Part shown: in pieces, positions 60,632 to 64,000 of the stretch
Layout: each line of letters opens with the position of its first letter
How positions within the stretch are numbered: the first letter of the stretch is position 1
Assembly (NCBI GenBank): GCA_034769895.1
Contig: CM068372.1
Location: 370,593,258-370,657,257, forward strand
Direction: 5' to 3'
DNA length: 64,000 nt
Origin: Magicicada septendecula
Lineage: Eukaryota; Arthropoda; Insecta; Hemiptera; Cicadidae
Notes under the pieces: model-generated
The model's database searches: none
Seen by the model: only the letters and a program-made list of their open reading frames with translations
Told to the model about the DNA's origin: nothing
Program-made: the position numbers and the translations under genes

Positions 60632-62643
60632 CCGTATTTTCTCGCATAATTAACGCACTTTTTTGACAAAAAATACCAGCAAAAATTTCGGGTGCGTAAA
60701 TTACTCAAGGATTTCAGATATACCCAAATTTCATTTGAAATTTATTGACATTTAAAAGATACATTAAATATATTATACACAAAATCAGTTCAACTCATTG
60801 AAGTTATCGTCATTTGGCGTAAAATTACGGTTGAGTTTTCTTCTGAACAATCAAATAGAGTACATTAGGCAAGTTGGACACACAGTTTCAAGTACGGACA
60901 CTGGAAAATATTCTTCCCGTCACGAGCTGATAGTACGACCTGAAGCAAAATAAATATGAATTAACGAAAGTACTAACGACGTAAGTAATAATGACATACC
61001 TGCTAAAAAGGAAGAAAAATAATCTTACCTTTTATAGGCTACCGAGTTGGTCGTCGCCACTGGAACTGCAGGAAGAATTGGTGCTGCTATCACTGCTCAC
61101 ATCTCTCCATAAGAAGTCATCTTCAGTCCCGTCTAACGCATTCGAGATTCCCGTCTTTTTGAAGCTCTTTTCAATCACCTTCGAAGAAATCATGACCCAA
61201 GCGCGCAATATCCACTCACAAAGGAGTTCCACAGATGGTTTCCGAATTTTGCCTGTTGGAGTAAGTTCATGCACATTTTCTGCCATCCAGCACTGATAGA
61301 GTTTTCGCACATTGTCCTTGAATGGTTTATTTATCGAAACGTCCTAGGGTTGAAGTACTGATGTCAGTCCACCAGGAATCACAGCCAAATCGGTTTTCAT
61401 GGTTTCCAATAGTTTTTTAGTGTTTTCCGTCAGATGGCCACGAAAACTGTCCAACACGAGAAGAGCCGGGCACCGAAGGAGAGACCCCGCTCTATTTCCC
61501 CAAACCGTTCGTATCCAGTCTTCTACGAGTGACGTGTCCATCCACCCTTTTTCTTGGACACGAACGTGGATCCCACGTGGAAATTTTACTTTCGGCATTG
61601 TTTTTCGCTTCAGGACAACGTACGGTGCAAGCTTTCTGCCATCAGCTGTTACAGCAAGCATTACCGTACACCGTTGTTTTTCACTTCCAGTAGTGCGCAC
61701 AATAACACTCGATGTCCCTTTCGTATCGATTGTTCGACTTTGTGGCATATCGAAACTGATGGGCGTCTGATCTGCGTTTCCTAACTGGGAAAGCAAATAT
61801 TTCTTCACTTTCCGTTTCCTAATCATGAAGCGATGAAAATCAATGACTTTTTGGTCGAAATCATTTGGCATTCTTTGACATAAGGATGTTCTTCTTCAAA
61901 GAGAGAGTCCACTTCTCTTCATAAATTTAATCACCCAGCCTCGGCTAACCTTAAAATTCGAGACACTGATCCCATGTGCTGCAGCTATTTCTCGTCCTTT
62001 AAAATACAGCATTTGTAAGAAACGGCATATCCATCATTGCGTAACGAAATCATATATTTCAGAAAATACTCCTCTACTTGCGGAAACTTGCCACTTTTTG
62101 GACCGCGAAATGCTTTACGAGACTTGTTGGTCTCTTGAGGGGCAATTTTCTGTTTTCGCCAGTACCGCATGTTACACTCGGACACAGAATATTTGCGGCC
62201 TGCTGCCCTATTCCCGTGTGTTTCGGCGTAAGCGATCACCGCAAGTTTATATGATGCAGTATTACTCGAATACTTGCTCATTGTGGATTAATGAACGACT
62301 TTGAGATCACAAAACATCCGTGTACCCGAAACACTCGTAAAATGAGTTTCTACCAGACTGGAATAGATCGTCACTAATCACGTCTTCGCTGATTCACTCA
62401 CCGGACTGAAATACCGCAGTGAGTAATAACAGGAAGTTGCACGAGGGTTTGAAATGCGAGGTTGCGCAATAGGAAAGCTACTACTTGACATCTTTATTTC
62501 GAAACGCACCCGGAACTGCATGATGAAATCATCGAGAAAGTGGGTGCGTCAAATACGCAAATATTTCTTTTTTCGCACTTTGAACCCCCCAGAAATGGGA
62601 TGCGTAAATTATGAGGGGGCGTTAATTATGCGAGAAAATACGG
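60632..62643 (-). mobile_element. pogo-type DNA transposon with nearly readable transposase
   Basis: Inverted ends CCGTATTTTCTCGCATAA then TTAACGC are found at both borders. TA precedes the left end (60630-60631); TG follows the right end where TA would be expected. The interior encodes a pogo transposase on the minus strand. 2,012 bp, near normal size. Confidence 0.85.
61032..62281 (-). pseudogene. pogo transposase, a few breaks
   Basis: N-terminal piece 62281-61985: MSKYSSNTASYKLAVIAYAE, GNRAAGRKYSVSECNMRYWR (helix-turn-helix), VEEYFLKYMISLRNDGYAVS. A damaged stretch (about 61985-61872) follows. The DDE part from 61871 has GNADQTPISFDMP, SSVIVRTTGSEKQRCTVML, ALLVLDSFRGHLT and, after VLQP, a TAG stop at about 61345, then DVSINKPFKDNV. 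All three catalytic aspartates are present; the stop replaces the residue before the third. The C-terminus is acidic and serine-rich (SSDSSTNSSCSSSGDDQ), ending at 61032. The least damaged transposase in the window. Confidence 0.87.
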
Positions 62644-62829
62644 TGCTAAGATATACTACCACAGTTTAATTGCAACATGGTTAACCATATATCATTTACA
62701 TAAATCTTCTTACACCATTTATAATGCATTATAATGTTTCCACACCTGAATAATTAATACACACGTGTGAACACTAATATCAATTCAACCGTGAGAAATA
62801 TATAAGAATAAATCAAATAAAATACTCAC

Positions 62830-62917
62830 ACAGCACAGTGGACTGGCGAGAAGGGGTTACCTTCCATTGTCTTGAGCAACTTATGTTCCAGCATGTATTG
62901 AACACAATGCGCATTGC
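62830..62917 (-). CDS. ANKRD28/44/52: Exon of PP6 regulatory ankyrin repeat subunit
   Basis: Acceptor TTGATTGTAG, then two bases completing glycine and NAHCVQYMLEHKLLKTMEG, NPFSPVHCA and the first two bases of a valine before the donor GTGAGT. Vertebrate ANKRD28 has GHETCVELLLEQEVFQKTEG and NAFSPLHCAV at this place. The short exon bridges two ankyrin repeats. No open frame long enough to show in a simple scan covers it; it was found by following the gene. The next intron (33.2 kb) holds the Tigger-borne array. Confidence 0.93.
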
Positions 62918-63299
62918 CTACAATCAAACAAATCAAATTCAAATATAGTTTTACAAACACAAGGTGAATAGAATTAATTTATTTCAAAAAGCTCATATCA
63001 TTGTGTCTTAGTACCGGACACCCTTTGCAGTAACAGAGAAATAATTAAATACACATTAATCAAACTTCTACTGAAGACCTCAACCTACTTGGGAAGAGGA
63101 AATCAAAAGATGATAGAAGTTAATTGTTATTAACATATCTATAAAACTATAACATTGGTAAAAGTACTGACGATATGGCAAAGTCCAATACGCACACCTT
63201 TTCATTTATTTCTTATTGTAACTTGAAAGTTTTGTCATACAGAAAAGATGCTTATTATAAGAGTTCAAACAATATATATTTCTTAACATTACAATAAAT

Positions 63300-63433
63300 T
63301 TTTTAAACTGTTTTTCATTAGAAATATGGATGCACCTTATACACGAATTAAATTTTTTCTGTAAAATATTCCGATAAAATCGGGGTGTGCATTACACACG
63401 AGGGTGCATTATACATGCAAAAATACAGTACAT
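63300..63433. mobile_element. pogo-like terminal fragment
   Basis: The right border in reverse complement reads TACTGTATTTTTGCATGT then ATAATGCACCC, the style of a pogo-family end, in the intron between the exons at 63919-63694 and 62917-62830. An imperfect inverted partner (GGATGCACCTTATACACG) lies near 63330. No coding part. Confidence 0.4.
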
Positions 63434-63693
63434 AGTTTTCAAGGCTTCCACAGGTTGCGACACTAATCAGAAAGCAATTCTAATGCTGTGTTACTGAAGT
63501 CGATTAAAGCAGTGAACGGAGAAAATTTTTCAATGATAATGACTGTAGTTGATTTACGCAGTATAGTAAATCAAAAGGATCATAGTTGACTTACACAGCA
63601 AAAGGGTTAAAGTACCGTGTTTTTCTTATGTTAATCCCAGCGTCACACACACACTGTATTATGAAGCTACATGGTTTACTAAAATAAAAATAC

Positions 63694-63919
63694 CATTGTA
63701 ACAAGCCCAGTGAAGTGGTGTACAACCCTGGTGGTCCTGAGTGGTTATCAAGATATCCCTCTGCGTGGACTTGCAGTGGTCCAGTATTGTGGATACGCAT
63801 GCAGTATGTCCACATGCAGCTGCCAGGTGTAACGCAGTTTTACCTACACCGTCTTGAAACAAAGGATCTGCGCCTTGGGAAAGTAACAGATCTACAATCT
63901 CCTGTTGACCAGATACCAC
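63694..63919 (-). CDS. ANKRD28/44/52: Exon of PP6 regulatory ankyrin repeat subunit
   Basis: Acceptor GATTTGTAG; 75 codons plus one base before the donor GTATTTTT. It reads VVSGQQEIVDLLLSQGADPL, FQDGVGKTALHLAAACGHTA, CVSTILDHCKSTQRDILITT, QDHQGCTPLHWACYNG. The TALHLAAACGH and LHWACYNG tracts match the region of vertebrate ANKRD28/44/52 that reads TPIHLSAACGH and ALHWACYNG. Two ankyrin repeats. The 226-base exon joins the 88-base exon at 62917 through a split glycine codon. Earlier exons, coding for most of the ~26-30 repeats usual in this family, must lie beyond 64000. Which of the three vertebrate paralogues is closest cannot be judged here. Confidence 0.93.
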
Positions 63920-64000
63920 CTACAAATCAACACACAATTGATAATTGCAAACTTACTACATGCAATGGCTTTAATACATCTTATTACATCTCTGTTATCA

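Noticed and set aside
61399-61770. 123-codon plus-strand open frame
   Set aside because: Lies opposite the pogo transposase and shows no known motif.

Overview
This window looks like a stretch of a large, repeat-rich arthropod genome, most likely an insect. The only host gene I can support is on the minus strand. Five exons (63919-63694, 62917-62830, 29609-29380, 25966-25804, 19167-18971) join in phase through good splice sites. They encode the C-terminal ankyrin repeats of a protein of the ANKRD28/ANKRD44/ANKRD52 family, the ankyrin regulatory subunits of protein phosphatase 6. Earlier exons lie beyond the right edge. The final coding exon was not found. The species cannot be named from this sequence.

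Nearly everything else is transposable elements in the introns and 3' flank. From the left: a young Ty3/gypsy-type LTR element (1-7652) whose visible terminal repeats appear identical; LTR relics of a second family (about 8866-9790 and 21373-22475); a minus-strand LINE (11350-15255) split by a mariner (11808-13048) and by a hAT-like element with an 8-bp target duplication (13248-15196); a second mariner (16118-17375); a Harbinger-like MITE (17455-18196); a pogo/Tigger relic (18210-18783); a Helitron (19588-20715); a TAA-flanked MITE (22997-23488); LINE pieces; and a long fold-back element (26289-27092).

The 33.2 kb intron between the exons at 62917-62830 and 29609-29380 holds the most unusual structure. 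This is about 22.5 kb of tandem repeats (30613-53143) inside a Tigger DNA transposon, whose ends lie at 30585 and 55356. The repeats follow a modular order: a 5' module with a terminal hairpin, runs of a ~160-bp monomer, a CAGA/CACA microsatellite, and a 3' module ending in a long palindrome. This resembles a Helentron/HINE (DINE-1-like) element whose central repeats grew into a satellite. The array contains a 4.2-kb CR1/L2-type LINE with an empty site in a paralogous repeat copy, two copies of a hAT-like MITE, and internal segmental duplications.

Right of the array are an unassigned stretch with primer-site-like motifs (55357-57930), a mariner made of two 5' halves joined head to head (58767-59687), a pogo element with a nearly readable transposase (60632-62643), and the two right-most host exons. 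Apart from the ankyrin gene I see no working host gene, and no tRNA, rRNA or CRISPR.
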